A stretch of 64,000 nt of DNA, from NCBI RefSeq assembly GCF_022788635.1, contig NZ_CP076024.1, positions 1,178,001 to 1,242,000 of the forward strand, read 5' to 3'. The notes beneath the pieces are model-generated. The model did no database searches. It was not told the origin of the DNA and saw only the letters and a program-made list of their open reading frames with translations. The translations under genes and the position numbers were made by a program. Each line of letters starts with the position of its first letter. Positions within the stretch are counted from its first letter, which is position 1. Of this stretch, positions 44,060-57,908 are shown one piece after another. This stretch comes from Methylobacter sp. S3L5C. GTDB lineage: Bacteria > Pseudomonadota > Gammaproteobacteria > Methylococcales > Methylomonadaceae.

Positions 44060-45664
44060 ATGGCTATTAATAACAACAAATGCTACTCTCTGGTAACCAT
44101 GATGACGGCAGCCATGCTCGGTAGTAGTTGTAGCCTGGTTGGCCCTGATTATGTCAAACCGGAAAGCGCTGTCGAAGCCAAATGGATTAATCAGTCATCT
44201 CCGGAAATTAGCCGGCGTACCGCTGAATTAGCAACGTGGTGGAAAGTATTTAATGATCCGGTGCTGGACCGGTTAATCGCCGAGGCCCGATTACAGAATC
44301 TAAATCTTCAGGTTGCCGGTACCCGCATACTTGAAGCACGCGCCCAACTTGGTATTGTCACCAGTAAGGAATATCCGCAGCTTCAGCAAATGAACGGCGA
44401 TTTAAGCAAACAACAGATCAGTGCTTTTGCCCCCAATACCAGCTCCCTGATAGATCGCTCTTACTCCAGTACCGGTATCGGCTTTGACATGGGCTGGGAA
44501 CTTGATCTCTGGGGGAAATTCAGACGCGGCGTGGAGTCGAGTGTGGCAAATTTGGAAGCTTCCGTTGCCGGTTACGATGATGTCCTGGTATCACTGACTG
44601 CCGAAGTCGCGCGTACTTATGTACTGGTTCGCACCAGTCAAACACGGATACAGGTTGCTTGTGATAACGTCAAAATTCAGGAACGCACTTTAGAGATAGC
44701 CAAGGCACTTTTTTCTGGCGGCCTTATTAATGAACTGGATTATTTGCAGGCAGAAAGCTTATTGAGTAATACGCGTGCCTCGATTCCACCGTTGGAAGCC
44801 GAATTACGACAAGCGAAGAATGCTTTAAGTGTGCTTTTAGGCCGAACTCCAGGAACGATTGACAGTTATTTAACCGACAATAAACCCATTCCGGTTGCGC
44901 CTGTACAAGTTGCTATTGGCGTCCCTGCTGAATTATTGCGACGACGGCCGGACATTCGCCTTGCCGAACGTCAGCTTGCTACCCAGAGTGCCTTGATTGG
45001 TGTAGCCAAAGCCGATTTGTATCCGCATTTTTCCCTGCTGGGCTCCATCAGTTTGAGAGCTAGCGATGCCGCACTGACTTATGCCTCGATGGGCGGCAGT
45101 ACCTTGGGGCAACTTTTTAACGCCAAGAGTTTTCAGTATTTTATCGGCCCCAGTATTTCCTGGGATATTTTCAATTATGGCCGAATCACCAATCAGGTAC
45201 GGGTTGAAGATGCCCGTTTTCAATCCTTGGTGGGTGTTTATCGTAATACCGTGCTTAACGCCGCTAAAGAAGCGGAAGACTCAACCGCCGGTTTTTTAAA
45301 TGCCCAACAACAACGCGACCAATTGCAGCTTAGCTATGCGGCCGCCAAACGCTCTACCGACCTGTCTCTGTATCAATACAGCGAGGGACTGGTGGATTAT
45401 CAGCGAGTACTTGACTCGCAACGTACGTTGGCCACCTCGCAATCAGCATTGGCCAGTACTACCGGCAATATCGCCATTAACTTGATCGCGCTCTATAAGG
45501 CGGTAGGTGGTGGTTGGGAAACCCGGACAGAACAAGATTTTGTTCCAGAAGCGATTAAGAAGACAATGGCCGAGCGTAGCAACTGGGGCAGCTTAATGCA
45601 GCCCAAACAACTGGATTTATCTGAACAGGACAAGCGTAAACAATGGCGCTTTCCGGATTGGTAA
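44060..45664 (+). CDS. NodT-family outer-membrane efflux lipoprotein
   Basis: A 534-residue TolC-like channel of the NodT group. It has a lipobox-type GSSC (Cys24), followed by LVGPDYVKPE, the usual start of mature NodT proteins. Two OEP repeats are visible: WWKVFNDPVLDRLIAEA with LQVAGTRILEARAQLG, and later PAELLRRRPDIRLAERQLA. The polar C-terminal tail after GGGWE (about 485-534) is longer than in many members. Third gene of the tripartite pump, tightly spaced after the permease. Confidence 0.92.
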   Translation: MAINNNKCYSLVTMMTAAMLGSSCSLVGPDYVKPESAVEAKWINQSSPEISRRTAELATWWKVFNDPVLDRLIAEARLQNLNLQVAGTRILEARAQLGIVTSKEYPQLQQMNGDLSKQQISAFAPNTSSLIDRSYSSTGIGFDMGWELDLWGKFRRGVESSVANLEASVAGYDDVLVSLTAEVARTYVLVRTSQTRIQVACDNVKIQERTLEIAKALFSGGLINELDYLQAESLLSNTRASIPPLEAELRQAKNALSVLLGRTPGTIDSYLTDNKPIPVAPVQVAIGVPAELLRRRPDIRLAERQLATQSALIGVAKADLYPHFSLLGSISLRASDAALTYASMGGSTLGQLFNAKSFQYFIGPSISWDIFNYGRITNQVRVEDARFQSLVGVYRNTVLNAAKEAEDSTAGFLNAQQQRDQLQLSYAAAKRSTDLSLYQYSEGLVDYQRVLDSQRTLATSQSALASTTGNIAINLIALYKAVGGGWETRTEQDFVPEAIKKTMAERSNWGSLMQPKQLDLSEQDKRKQWRFPDW

Positions 45665-45694
45665 AGATAGTGATATTAACTACAGGTTATCGTC

Positions 45695-46393
45695 ATGACT
45701 AAAGATTCGACTGTACGTATTGGCAAGCATGAGATTAGTCGATTTCGCTTTTTGCTGGGGTCATTGATGATGATGATTGGTTTGCGGCCGTTACTGGACG
45801 AATGGCTTGGCGAACGCATCTGGGCGGATGTGAGTACCGATATTTTCTTTGCCTTTGCTTTGATATCCGGCCTCCATGCTATCAGCGGTCAGCCCAGGCA
45901 GCTTCGGTTTTGTCTGTTGCTAATTAGTACCATCATCATTCTGCGCTCGTTTCATTATACATTGCACATTCAAATGCCTGTTTTTGATAAAGCTCAAATG
46001 GTTGTCGGAGCAATTTTTCTCGTGCAAATGTTAATCATGATTTGGGTACATATCGTAAAGGAAAATGAAGTCACATTAGACTTGATCATGGCCGCTGCCT
46101 GCGCTTATATCTTGCTGGGAATGGTCTGGGCTTATGCCTATTACTTTTTGGAAAACTTCCATCCCGGTTCTTTCAATATTGTTGAAAATTCGACTGATGA
46201 TCTGGTGGATTTTAATTATTACAGTTTTGTAACCCTAACCACGGTGGGTTACGGAGATATTCTTGCCATAACCCGAGCTGCTCGGGCACTTTCTATTTTC
46301 GAAGCCATCACCGGCCAACTTTATTTGGCGATTATGATCAGCCGTTTGGTGGGCTTACACGCCTCGCAAAGCGGAAACAACAACAGAAAATAA
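45695..46393 (+). CDS. Two-helix K+ channel family protein (ion_trans_2)
   Basis: A 232-residue membrane protein with about six hydrophobic segments. The pore region ends with the selectivity filter LTTVGYGD (residues 181-188) between the last two helices. The N-terminal part, with four hydrophobic stretches, is not a canonical voltage sensor. It starts 30 bases after the OMF gene and is probably in the same transcript. It may adjust membrane potential; a link to the efflux pump is only suggested by position. Confidence 0.82.
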   Translation: MTKDSTVRIGKHEISRFRFLLGSLMMMIGLRPLLDEWLGERIWADVSTDIFFAFALISGLHAISGQPRQLRFCLLLISTIIILRSFHYTLHIQMPVFDKAQMVVGAIFLVQMLIMIWVHIVKENEVTLDLIMAAACAYILLGMVWAYAYYFLENFHPGSFNIVENSTDDLVDFNYYSFVTLTTVGYGDILAITRAARALSIFEAITGQLYLAIMISRLVGLHASQSGNNNRK

Positions 46394-46634
46394 CCCGTCC
46401 AGCGACAGTCAAAAACGCCAATCATTATCCACGACAAGTACGAAATAAATGCTGAGTTTTATTATTAAGAAGAGGGTACGAAAGCTGTTGAGCTGACTTA
46501 AAAAATGAGCGAATGGTTAGAGCTTATTTAGTGTAACGGGTTGGCAGTACTGATTGTGACTATGTAATGTCCTGTTGTTTCGGGGTAGTGACTCCGCAAG
46601 GGCAGTAAGTTTTACGTTAATGTTAACCTGGAGG

Positions 46635-46662
46635 TTGACAAGTTGGCCTGGTAGGTTATAAT
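46635..46662 (+). promoter_or_regulatory. rrn promoter P1 (sigma-70)
   Basis: TTGACA (46635-46640) and TATAAT (46657-46662), both perfect consensus, with a 16-base spacer. It lies about 295 bases before the 16S start. Confidence 0.8.
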
Positions 46663-46731
46663 AACCGGCTTATTCGGGGTAACGTAGTTTGACCCTGAAC
46701 CAAGACAGCAACAGGCAATGTCGACAAGGAG

Positions 46732-46759
46732 TTGACAAACCGAATCCGCTCTGTATAAT
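46732..46759 (+). promoter_or_regulatory. rrn promoter P2 (sigma-70)
   Basis: TTGACA (46732-46737) and TATAAT (46754-46759) with a 16-base spacer, 97 bases downstream of P1. A GC-containing stretch (AGGCGGAC) follows the -10 box. Confidence 0.85.
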
Positions 46760-46772
46760 AGGCGGACTCAAC

Positions 46773-46802
46773 GGTGCTGCGGCACCAACGCTCTTTAACA
46801 AC
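46773..46802 (+). promoter_or_regulatory. rrn leader antitermination site (boxB-like stem and boxA)
   Basis: A small stem GGTGC/GCACC (46773-46777 with 46782-46786) precedes CGCTCTTTAACAA (46790-46802), nearly identical to the E. coli boxA TGCTCTTTAACA used for Nus-factor antitermination. Confidence 0.85.
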
Positions 46803-46803
46803 T

Positions 46804-48543
<1,740 letters not shown>

Positions 48544-48560
48544 GACGCAGTATGAGCCCA

Positions 48561-48637
<77 letters not shown>

Positions 48638-48711
48638 CCTCGCCGCAAGGTAAGCGTGATGTGGCCCGGGGATGTCAGTAAGCAGCAGCGCAAGCATAAG
48701 CAAGACACATT

Positions 48712-48787
48712 GGGGCTATAGCTCAGCTGGGAGAGCACCTGCCTTGCACGCAGGGGGTCAGCGGTTCGATCCCGCTTAGCTCCACCA
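48712..48787 (+). tRNA. tRNA-Ala (UGC)
   Basis: 76 bases including CCA. Acceptor arms GGGGCTA and TAGCTCC; the anticodon TGC is at 48745-48747; the T loop is GGTTCGATCCC. Second tRNA of the spacer, the usual partner of tRNA-Ile. Confidence 0.96.
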
Positions 48788-48842
48788 ATTCTATAACGTT
48801 TCGATTCACTTAAGAATCAGCAGAGACCTTATAGAATTGGTG
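48783..48842. repeat. 14-bp inverted repeat overlapping the tRNA-Ala 3' end
   Basis: Arms 48783-48796 and 48829-48842 are perfectly complementary, with 32 bases between. The left arm covers the CCA end of tRNA-Ala, so in the precursor the tail could be base-paired. Confidence 0.75.
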
Positions 48843-48863
48843 TATTTATTGAATACACGAATA

Positions 48864-48874
48864 GCTCTTTAACA
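48864..48874 (+). promoter_or_regulatory. Spacer boxA antitermination site
   Basis: GCTCTTTAACA, the same core as the leader boxA, placed before the 23S gene as in other gammaproteobacterial operons. The 300 bases from here to 49176 hold no gene. Confidence 0.8.
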
Positions 48875-49176
48875 ATTTGGAAATCTGTAACAACGTAATC
48901 TTGATCTGTAAAGGTGACAGGATTACGCAACGAGTTCGCGTACACAGACGAAGTCAGCGGATAGTAACAAGACTTGGCCGATTAAGCAATTAATCAGCCA
49001 AGCTGGCTACTAAAGCGCAACCACAGAGTAGCACGCGAATGAGTTCTCAAAAACAGAAAAAAGCGATTAAGAAAGCTGATCGGTATAACACGTAACGATG
49101 TTAACCGGCTAACCCGCCAACAGAAAATACCCTGTTGACGGGCTAACCGGCGAAAACAGACTTATTGGGGTTATAT

Positions 49177-52069
<2,893 letters not shown>

Positions 52070-52292
52070 ATAACACCCAATCAGTTTGGGCGTGTTATAG
52101 CCCAAGATAACTAGTCATAGTTGTCTTGGCCAGCCGATTATCGCTAATCACTGTATAGAAAACGAACAAAAAGAAAACAAAAACAAGACCAGAAAAAGCA
52201 CGACCCGATTGTTACAGATTTCCAGCGGAATGGCTAATCCCATACCGAAGACCGTCGACAGGCAAATAAAATAGCCTGAGGCGACACCAGTT

Positions 52293-52411
52293 TGCTTGGT
52301 GACCATAGCGAGCGTGAACCACCCGATCCCATCCCGAACTCGGAAGTGAAACCGCTTAGCGCCGATGATAGTGTGGCAGTTTGCCATGCGAAAGTAGGGA
52401 ATTGCCAAGCG
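52293..52411 (+). rRNA. rrf: 5S ribosomal RNA
   Basis: About 119 bases. TGCTTGG at the start pairs with CCAAGCG at the end; the core CGAACTCGGAAGTGAAACC and GCGCCGATGATAGTGTGG are typical. Ends are set by analogy with E. coli and may be off by one or two bases. The 223 bases before it hold only precursor stems. Confidence 0.95.
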
Positions 52412-52422
52412 CTTAAATTAAA

Positions 52423-52452
52423 AACCCAAGATAACCTCTTGGGTTTTTTTTT
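52423..52452 (+). terminator. rrn operon terminator
   Basis: An 8-bp stem AACCCAAG/CTTGGGTT with a 7-base loop, followed by nine T, 11 bases after the 5S gene. Confidence 0.92.
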
Positions 52453-52668
52453 GCCTGTTAGTCTGAAAAATAGCACGTAAATAGCATTAGTAAATAATAT
52501 GATATTTCACTCAAGTAATATTGCCAAACTGAATAACCCTGAATTGCAAAGCAGGGCTATTATGAGAGATAATGTTCGGCTATGCATAGTCTGCTATGCT
52601 TGTCGGATAAATCCTGTAACACGCCATACGCTCAATAAAGAGCCTGTATGTAAGCTTTGGAAAACGCT

Positions 52669-54066
52669 ATGAAAAAGACCATGTACGAAAAGATTTTGGA
52701 CAGCCATCTTGTCGTTGACGAGGCTGGACAGGCTCCTTTGATTTATGTTGATCGCCATCTTATGCATGAGGTAACCAGTCCTCAGGCTTTTGAAGGATTG
52801 AGATTGTCTGGACGGAAAGTACGCAATCCACATAGCATATTGGCTACAATGGATCATTGTGTGCCTACCAAAAATCGTGATCTGCCTATTGCTGATCCGA
52901 TAGCGCGGAAACAAATCGAAACCATGGCTGAAAATTGTCGTGAAAACGGTTTGAATCTATATGATATGAAAAATCCAAATAACGGCGTAATTCATGTCGT
53001 GGTGCCTGAGCATGGTTTTGTTCATCCGGGTATGGTCGTTGTTTGTGGTGATAGCCACACGGCAACTCATGGTGCCTTTGGTGCACTTGCGTTTGGCATA
53101 GGTACATCCGAAGTAGAGCATGTGATGGCTACCCAGACGTTGCCACAGAAAAAATCCAAAACCATGCAGGTGGTAGTTAATGGTGAATTATCCAAATATG
53201 CTTCCGCAAAAGATATTGCCTTGGCAATTACCGGAAAAATTGGCACGGCAGGCGGTACCGGTTATGTAATTGAATATACCGGTTCGGCAATTAAGGCACT
53301 TTCAATGGAAGGCCGGATGACTTTGTGTAATATGGCTATTGAAGCAGGAGCCAGAGCCGGACTAGTCGCGCCTGATGAAAAAACCTACGAGTATCTCAAA
53401 GGCCGTGAATTTGCACCCTACGGTCAGCATTGGGATCAGGCATTGGCTTATTGGAAGACTCTTCCGAGCGATGAGGGTGCGGTATTTGATGCAACTGTCA
53501 CGCTTGATGCTGCCGACATTGCTCCTCAAGTTTCCTGGGGAACCTCTCCCGAACAGGTTGTTGGAGTTGATGGTGTTGTTCCTGCTCCAGAAAGCTTTGA
53601 TGATGAAATAAAACGCAAAGCGTGTGAAGGTGCATTGGCTTATATGGGCTTGACACCAAATACCAAAATTACTGATATTCCTGTTGATCTTGTTTTTATT
53701 GGTTCTTGTACCAATGGACGTATCGAAGACTTTAGAATTGCTGCACAAATAGCAAAAGGTACAAAAGTAGCCAAGGGCGTCACGGCGATTGCTGTGCCAG
53801 GTTCCTATCATGTGAAACAGCAGGCTGAAGAAGAAGGTTTGGACAAGATTTTTATTGATGCCGGTTGGGAATGGCGTGATCCGGGTTGTTCCATGTGTCT
53901 GGCGATGAATGGTGATGAACTGACCAAGGGCCAGCGTAGTGCATCGACTTCAAACCGTAATTTTGAAGGACGCCAAGGTAAAGGTGGGCGTACGCACCTT
54001 GTTTCACCTGCAATGGCAGCTGCAGCTGCAGCTGCTGGTCATTTTGTCGATATTCGCAACCTTTAA
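52669..54066 (+). CDS. leuC: 3-isopropylmalate dehydratase large subunit
   Basis: A 465-residue iron-sulfur enzyme of the aconitase family that isomerises 2- to 3-isopropylmalate, and citramalate to 3-methylmalate in the citramalate route. Motifs: [29 protein letters not shown], and cluster cysteines in [13 protein letters not shown] and GCSMCLAMN. The ATG at 52669 matches E. coli LeuC length (466); the TTG at 52657 is less likely. leuD follows after 23 bases. leuA is not upstream; the rrn operon is. Confidence 0.96.
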   Translation: MKKTMYEKILDSHLVVDEAGQAPLIYVDRHLMHEVTSPQAFEGLRLSGRKVRNPHSILATMDHCVPTKNRDLPIADPIARKQIETMAENCRENGLNLYDMKNPNNGVIHVVVPEHGFVHPGMVVVCGDSHTATHGAFGALAFGIGTSEVEHVMATQTLPQKKSKTMQVVVNGELSKYASAKDIALAITGKIGTAGGTGYVIEYTGSAIKALSMEGRMTLCNMAIEAGARAGLVAPDEKTYEYLKGREFAPYGQHWDQALAYWKTLPSDEGAVFDATVTLDAADIAPQVSWGTSPEQVVGVDGVVPAPESFDDEIKRKACEGALAYMGLTPNTKITDIPVDLVFIGSCTNGRIEDFRIAAQIAKGTKVAKGVTAIAVPGSYHVKQQAEEEGLDKIFIDAGWEWRDPGCSMCLAMNGDELTKGQRSASTSNRNFEGRQGKGGRTHLVSPAMAAAAAAAGHFVDIRNL

Positions 54067-54089
54067 CACACAGGCAAACCGGAGAAATT

Positions 54090-54701
54090 ATGGAACCGTA
54101 TAAAAAACATGAAAGTATTGCTGCTTTGATGGATCGTAGCAATGTTGATACTGATCAGATTATTCCCAAGCAGTTTCTAAAAAGAGTTGAACGAAGTGGC
54201 TTTGGCGTGCATTTATTTCACGACTGGCGTTTTAATGATGACGGCTCGGATAACGCTGAGTTTGAACTAAACAAGCCTGCATTTAAAGGAGCCAAAATTC
54301 TGGTTGCTGGCGATAATTTTGGTTGTGGTTCTTCTCGTGAACATGCGCCATGGGCAATTGCAGATTATGGTTTTAACACCATTATTTCTACCAGCTATGC
54401 CGATATTTTTTATAATAATTGTTTTAAAAACGGCATCCTGGCGATAAAGGTTAACAAAGAGCAACTAGACAAATTAATGGCAGAGATTAGTGCCAATGAA
54501 GGTGTGCGCTTTGTGGTTGATTTGGAAAGCCAGCAAGTTATCACGCCGGCGGGTAATGGTTTTACCTTTGACATAGACCCGTTTCGTAAAAGCAATTTAT
54601 TAAGCGGTTTGGATGATATAGGCTTGACCTTGAAGCATGTCGACAAGATCACCGAGTATGAAAAACATCATAAGGAAACTTATCCCTGGTTGTGGGCTTA
54701 A
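54090..54701 (+). CDS. leuD: 3-isopropylmalate dehydratase small subunit
   Basis: A 203-residue swivel subunit. Typical motifs: MDRSNVDTDQIIPKQFLK, GDNFGCGSSREHAPWAI and FYNNCFKNGILA. Partner of leuC directly upstream. leuB, which commonly follows leuD, is not here; an unrelated gene takes the slot. Confidence 0.96.
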   Translation: MEPYKKHESIAALMDRSNVDTDQIIPKQFLKRVERSGFGVHLFHDWRFNDDGSDNAEFELNKPAFKGAKILVAGDNFGCGSSREHAPWAIADYGFNTIISTSYADIFYNNCFKNGILAIKVNKEQLDKLMAEISANEGVRFVVDLESQQVITPAGNGFTFDIDPFRKSNLLSGLDDIGLTLKHVDKITEYEKHHKETYPWLWA

Positions 54702-54785
54702 GGATTTTAGATTGCCGGGCCGGGATTTACTTAAAGCGTTTATCCCGGCTTACGCGCTTAACTTTTAAGTTATACCGGGGTAAAA

Positions 54786-55406
54786 ATGGATAGCTGGAAA
54801 TTTACACCTTATGATATTAATCAATGGAATAAGGCAGAGGAAAGAATACTTTTTGTTGCATCTGAACCCAATGGAGATAAACCCAATAGCGGAATTTTAG
54901 ATATGGGAGATTGGTTTAGAACTGCGGCACCAAAAAATAAGTATCACAAGAATAAACCGTTTTTTAGACGATGTGAAATCATGCTAAACGGTATAAATGA
55001 TAAAAATATAGGCAATATATTTGATAATTTCAGATTTATGGCTTTGAACCCAATTCAGGGTGACCCGACGCCAGGTTCAAATACTGTTTCGGATTATGTC
55101 ACAAACAATATGAATGAGGTAATCAAGTACTTTAATTCTACTGATAAGAAATTTGGCTTGGCTCCTAATATCATCGTATTACTTGGTAATACAGCACAAT
55201 CAGTATTTATTGGTTGTATCAGAAAACAGCTGATAAATGATAAGTCTTTAAAGTGGATAGCCATGCCACACCCATCAGCGCAAATAGCATATGATGGCTT
55301 GGAAATGGCGAGTAAAAAAATCAGGGAACATCTTAAGCCAATTAATGAAGACGCTGAAAAGTGGGTTTATCAGTTGGATAATTTTGATGACTGGAGAAGT
55401 ATTTAA
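54786..55406 (+). CDS. Hypothetical protein, uracil-DNA glycosylase-like fold (tentative)
   Basis: A 206-residue soluble protein I cannot name. ILFVASEPNGDK near residue 21, NIIVLLGNTAQSVF near 130 and AMPHPSAQ near 160 recall the order of motifs in the uracil-DNA glycosylase superfamily (an early loop, a central LLG strand, and a late HPS loop). The usual catalytic pattern GQDP-Y is not seen, so activity is doubtful. Base use is AT-rich compared with leuCD, and the gene sits between leuD and the synthase gene, so it may be an insert. Confidence 0.45.
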   Translation: MDSWKFTPYDINQWNKAEERILFVASEPNGDKPNSGILDMGDWFRTAAPKNKYHKNKPFFRRCEIMLNGINDKNIGNIFDNFRFMALNPIQGDPTPGSNTVSDYVTNNMNEVIKYFNSTDKKFGLAPNIIVLLGNTAQSVFIGCIRKQLINDKSLKWIAMPHPSAQIAYDGLEMASKKIREHLKPINEDAEKWVYQLDNFDDWRSI

Positions 55407-55504
55407 TAGCCGTGTCGGGTTAGTATGTATGATAGGTAAAGCTGATAGCTGAACTTTATTATAGGTAACTAAAAATCAATCATGAAAAATAACAGTCACT
55501 AACT

Positions 55505-57049
55505 ATGCCCACCGATTCCAGAACCATTCAACTAATGGACACCACCTTGCGTGATGGTGAACAAACTCAAGGTGTCTCTTTTACGCCTACAGAAAAAGTA
55601 CATATTGCCAAAGCCCTGTTACAGTCATTAAAGGTTGACCGGATTGAGGTTGCTTCTGCCCGGGTCTCTCAGGGCGAAAAAGAGGCGGTCACCAACATTA
55701 ACCAATGGGCACAACAGGAAGGTTTCGTTGGTTGCGTTGAAGTACTTGGCTTTGTTGATCATACCAAAAGTGTTGACTGGATTTTGGAAACGGGTGGCGG
55801 GGTAATCAATTTACTGACCAAAGGCAGCGAAAAACATTGTCGTGAACAGTTGGGAAAAACACTGGCTCAGCATACTGACGATGTTCTGAAAACTGTTGAT
55901 TATGCCTTGGAAAAAGGTCTGAAGGTTAATGTTTACCTTGAGGATTGGTCAAACGGTTATCAAGACAGTCCCGATTATGTTTATGGTTTAATGGATAATT
56001 TGCGGCATTCGGGTATCAAGCACTTCATGTTGCCCGACACACTGGGTGTTTTATCACCCGAAGAGGTATTTAATAACCTCAGCGATATGTGTAACCGCTA
56101 TCCGGAATTACAATTTGATTTTCATCCCCATAATGATTACGGACTGGCAACGGCAAATGTCATGGCGGCTGTTCGGGCTGGTGTAAACTCTATACACTGT
56201 ACCATTAATTGCCTGGGTGAACGGGCCGGTAATGCTTCACTTGCTGAAGTTGCGGTGGTATTGCGAGATAAGATGAATATGCAGTTATCTATTGATGAGA
56301 GGCATATTGTTCGTATCAGTAATATGGTTGAAAATTTTTCCGGAAAACGGGTTGCCGCTAATGCACCCATTATTGGTGCCGATGTCTTTACACAAACCGC
56401 AGGGATTCACGCTGATGGTGATCAAAAGGGCGGTTTATATAAAACCAAATTAGGCCCAGAACGCTTTTCTCGTACCCGAAGTTACGCTCTGGGTAAAATG
56501 AGTGGCAAAGCCTCATTGAAAAAAAATCTGGAACAGCTAGAACTTGATCTCTCTGAAGAAAATCAGAAAAAAGTGCTGGAACGAATTGTTAGTTTGGGCG
56601 ACTCAAAACAGACCATCACCACAGATGATTTGCCTTTTATTATTGCCGATGTCCTGGAAAGTAAAGATTATCAACATATAAAATTGCTGAATTGCTCCAT
56701 TACCAGTGGTCTTGATTTAGAGTCAACAGCCAGTATTCGTGTCAATGTCAACGGCTCCAAGCATATTGCTTCAGGTTCCGGTAATGGAGGTTTTGATGCT
56801 TTTATAGACGCCATTAACAAGGTGATGAAATTACATCACTATACCTTGCCGGCATTGGCTGATTATGAAGTCAGAATTCCAAGGGGCGGCCATACCAATG
56901 CTTTAACTGAGTGTGTGATTACCTGGGATTGCGGCGGGAGCTTACGTAAAACCCGTGCTGTACATGCTAATCAGGTTTTTTCCGGTATCTTGGCTGCGTT
57001 AAAAATTATTAATATGCAGTTGCATGAATTTGATACAAATCCTGCTTAA
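55505..57049 (+). CDS. Citramalate/2-isopropylmalate synthase family protein
   Basis: A 514-residue enzyme condensing acetyl-CoA with a 2-oxoacid. The catalytic barrel starts QLMDTTLRDGEQTQGVSFTP and has FDFHPHNDYGLATAN (metal-binding His) and GERAGNASLAEVAV. The C-terminal regulatory domain spans about 385-510. The form VDRIEVASARVSQGEKEAV is, from memory, like a group common in Bacteroidetes annotated as LeuA/CimA-like. With leuCD nearby, it may make citramalate for isoleucine or isopropylmalate for leucine; the sequence alone does not settle it. Confidence 0.8.
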   Translation: MPTDSRTIQLMDTTLRDGEQTQGVSFTPTEKVHIAKALLQSLKVDRIEVASARVSQGEKEAVTNINQWAQQEGFVGCVEVLGFVDHTKSVDWILETGGGVINLLTKGSEKHCREQLGKTLAQHTDDVLKTVDYALEKGLKVNVYLEDWSNGYQDSPDYVYGLMDNLRHSGIKHFMLPDTLGVLSPEEVFNNLSDMCNRYPELQFDFHPHNDYGLATANVMAAVRAGVNSIHCTINCLGERAGNASLAEVAVVLRDKMNMQLSIDERHIVRISNMVENFSGKRVAANAPIIGADVFTQTAGIHADGDQKGGLYKTKLGPERFSRTRSYALGKMSGKASLKKNLEQLELDLSEENQKKVLERIVSLGDSKQTITTDDLPFIIADVLESKDYQHIKLLNCSITSGLDLESTASIRVNVNGSKHIASGSGNGGFDAFIDAINKVMKLHHYTLPALADYEVRIPRGGHTNALTECVITWDCGGSLRKTRAVHANQVFSGILAALKIINMQLHEFDTNPA

Positions 57050-57298
57050 AAATATCGGGTAGTTAATAGGCTATCCTTTTCGGCAAATAATAAACTTAAG
57101 GTAACTCTAAAAAAATACCTCCCCGAATCGTTGTCTTAATTAATTTCTGTAGGAGCAGCGGGAGCATGTCCGCAATCCCTACTAAAAAGTCGAATAAATT
57201 GCCTTTTTCTTACGGAATGATAGATCATTAGTGTATTCCTGACATATATTTAAACATAAATTACACCCTATAAATTTATAACGTGAGAGATTTGGTCG

Positions 57299-57853
57299 AT
57301 GAGTAAACAAAAGCTATCGTTACAGGAACAATTACTAAAATCCGGTTTGGTGAGTTCCGCTCACGCTAAAAGTGCTAAATCCGATAAACGAAAACAAACT
57401 CAGCATCAGCGTCAGAATAATGTAACTGTGGTTGATGAAGCCAAAGAGCTGGTTAAAAAAGCACAGGCAGAAAAAGTCGAAAGAGACCGCGAACTTAATC
57501 AGTTAATCAAGCAGCAAGAAGAGCAAAAACACCTGATTGCACAAGTTAAACAATTGATTGAATTAAACCGATTGCCTAAAGACGCTGATGGCATAGCTTA
57601 TCATTTTAATGATAAGAATAAGGTAAAGACATTATATGTCTCTGAAACCATGCGGGATCAAATTATTCGTGGCAAACTGGCTGTAGTAAAGTGGGGAGCA
57701 AGTTATGAAGTGGTTTCGTCTGAGGTAGCAAAAAAAATAAGCTTACGTGATGCAGGTAGTGTTATTGTTCATAATGAGCCAATCGCCAGTACCATTGATA
57801 ATAATGACGATCCTTATGCGGGCTATCAAATCCCGGATGATTTGATGTGGTAA
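57299..57853 (+). CDS. DUF2058 domain-containing protein (YaiL-like)
   Basis: A 184-residue cytosolic protein. The N-terminus LSLQEQLLKSGLVSSAHAKS and the long charged helix rich in Lys, Glu and Gln (about 20-85) are typical of DUF2058. The C-terminal part has IAYHFNDKNKVKTLYVS and IVKW-like strands. Some family members associate with ribosomes or RNA, but no function is fixed. It stands alone; the 249 bases upstream hold nothing recognisable. Confidence 0.85.
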   Translation: MSKQKLSLQEQLLKSGLVSSAHAKSAKSDKRKQTQHQRQNNVTVVDEAKELVKKAQAEKVERDRELNQLIKQQEEQKHLIAQVKQLIELNRLPKDADGIAYHFNDKNKVKTLYVSETMRDQIIRGKLAVVKWGASYEVVSSEVAKKISLRDAGSVIVHNEPIASTIDNNDDPYAGYQIPDDLMW

Positions 57854-57868
57854 TGCTATGTTGTAAAT

Positions 57869-57901
57869 AAAAAAAGGGGGGGCAAATCTATATTGGCCCC
57901 C
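57869..57901 (-). terminator. Rho-independent terminator of dsbA
   Basis: On the minus strand, a 6-bp GGGGGC/GCCCCC stem (57896-57901 and 57878-57883) with a 12-base loop is followed by two more C and seven T (57869-57875). Confidence 0.8.
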
Positions 57902-57908
57902 GGCACTA

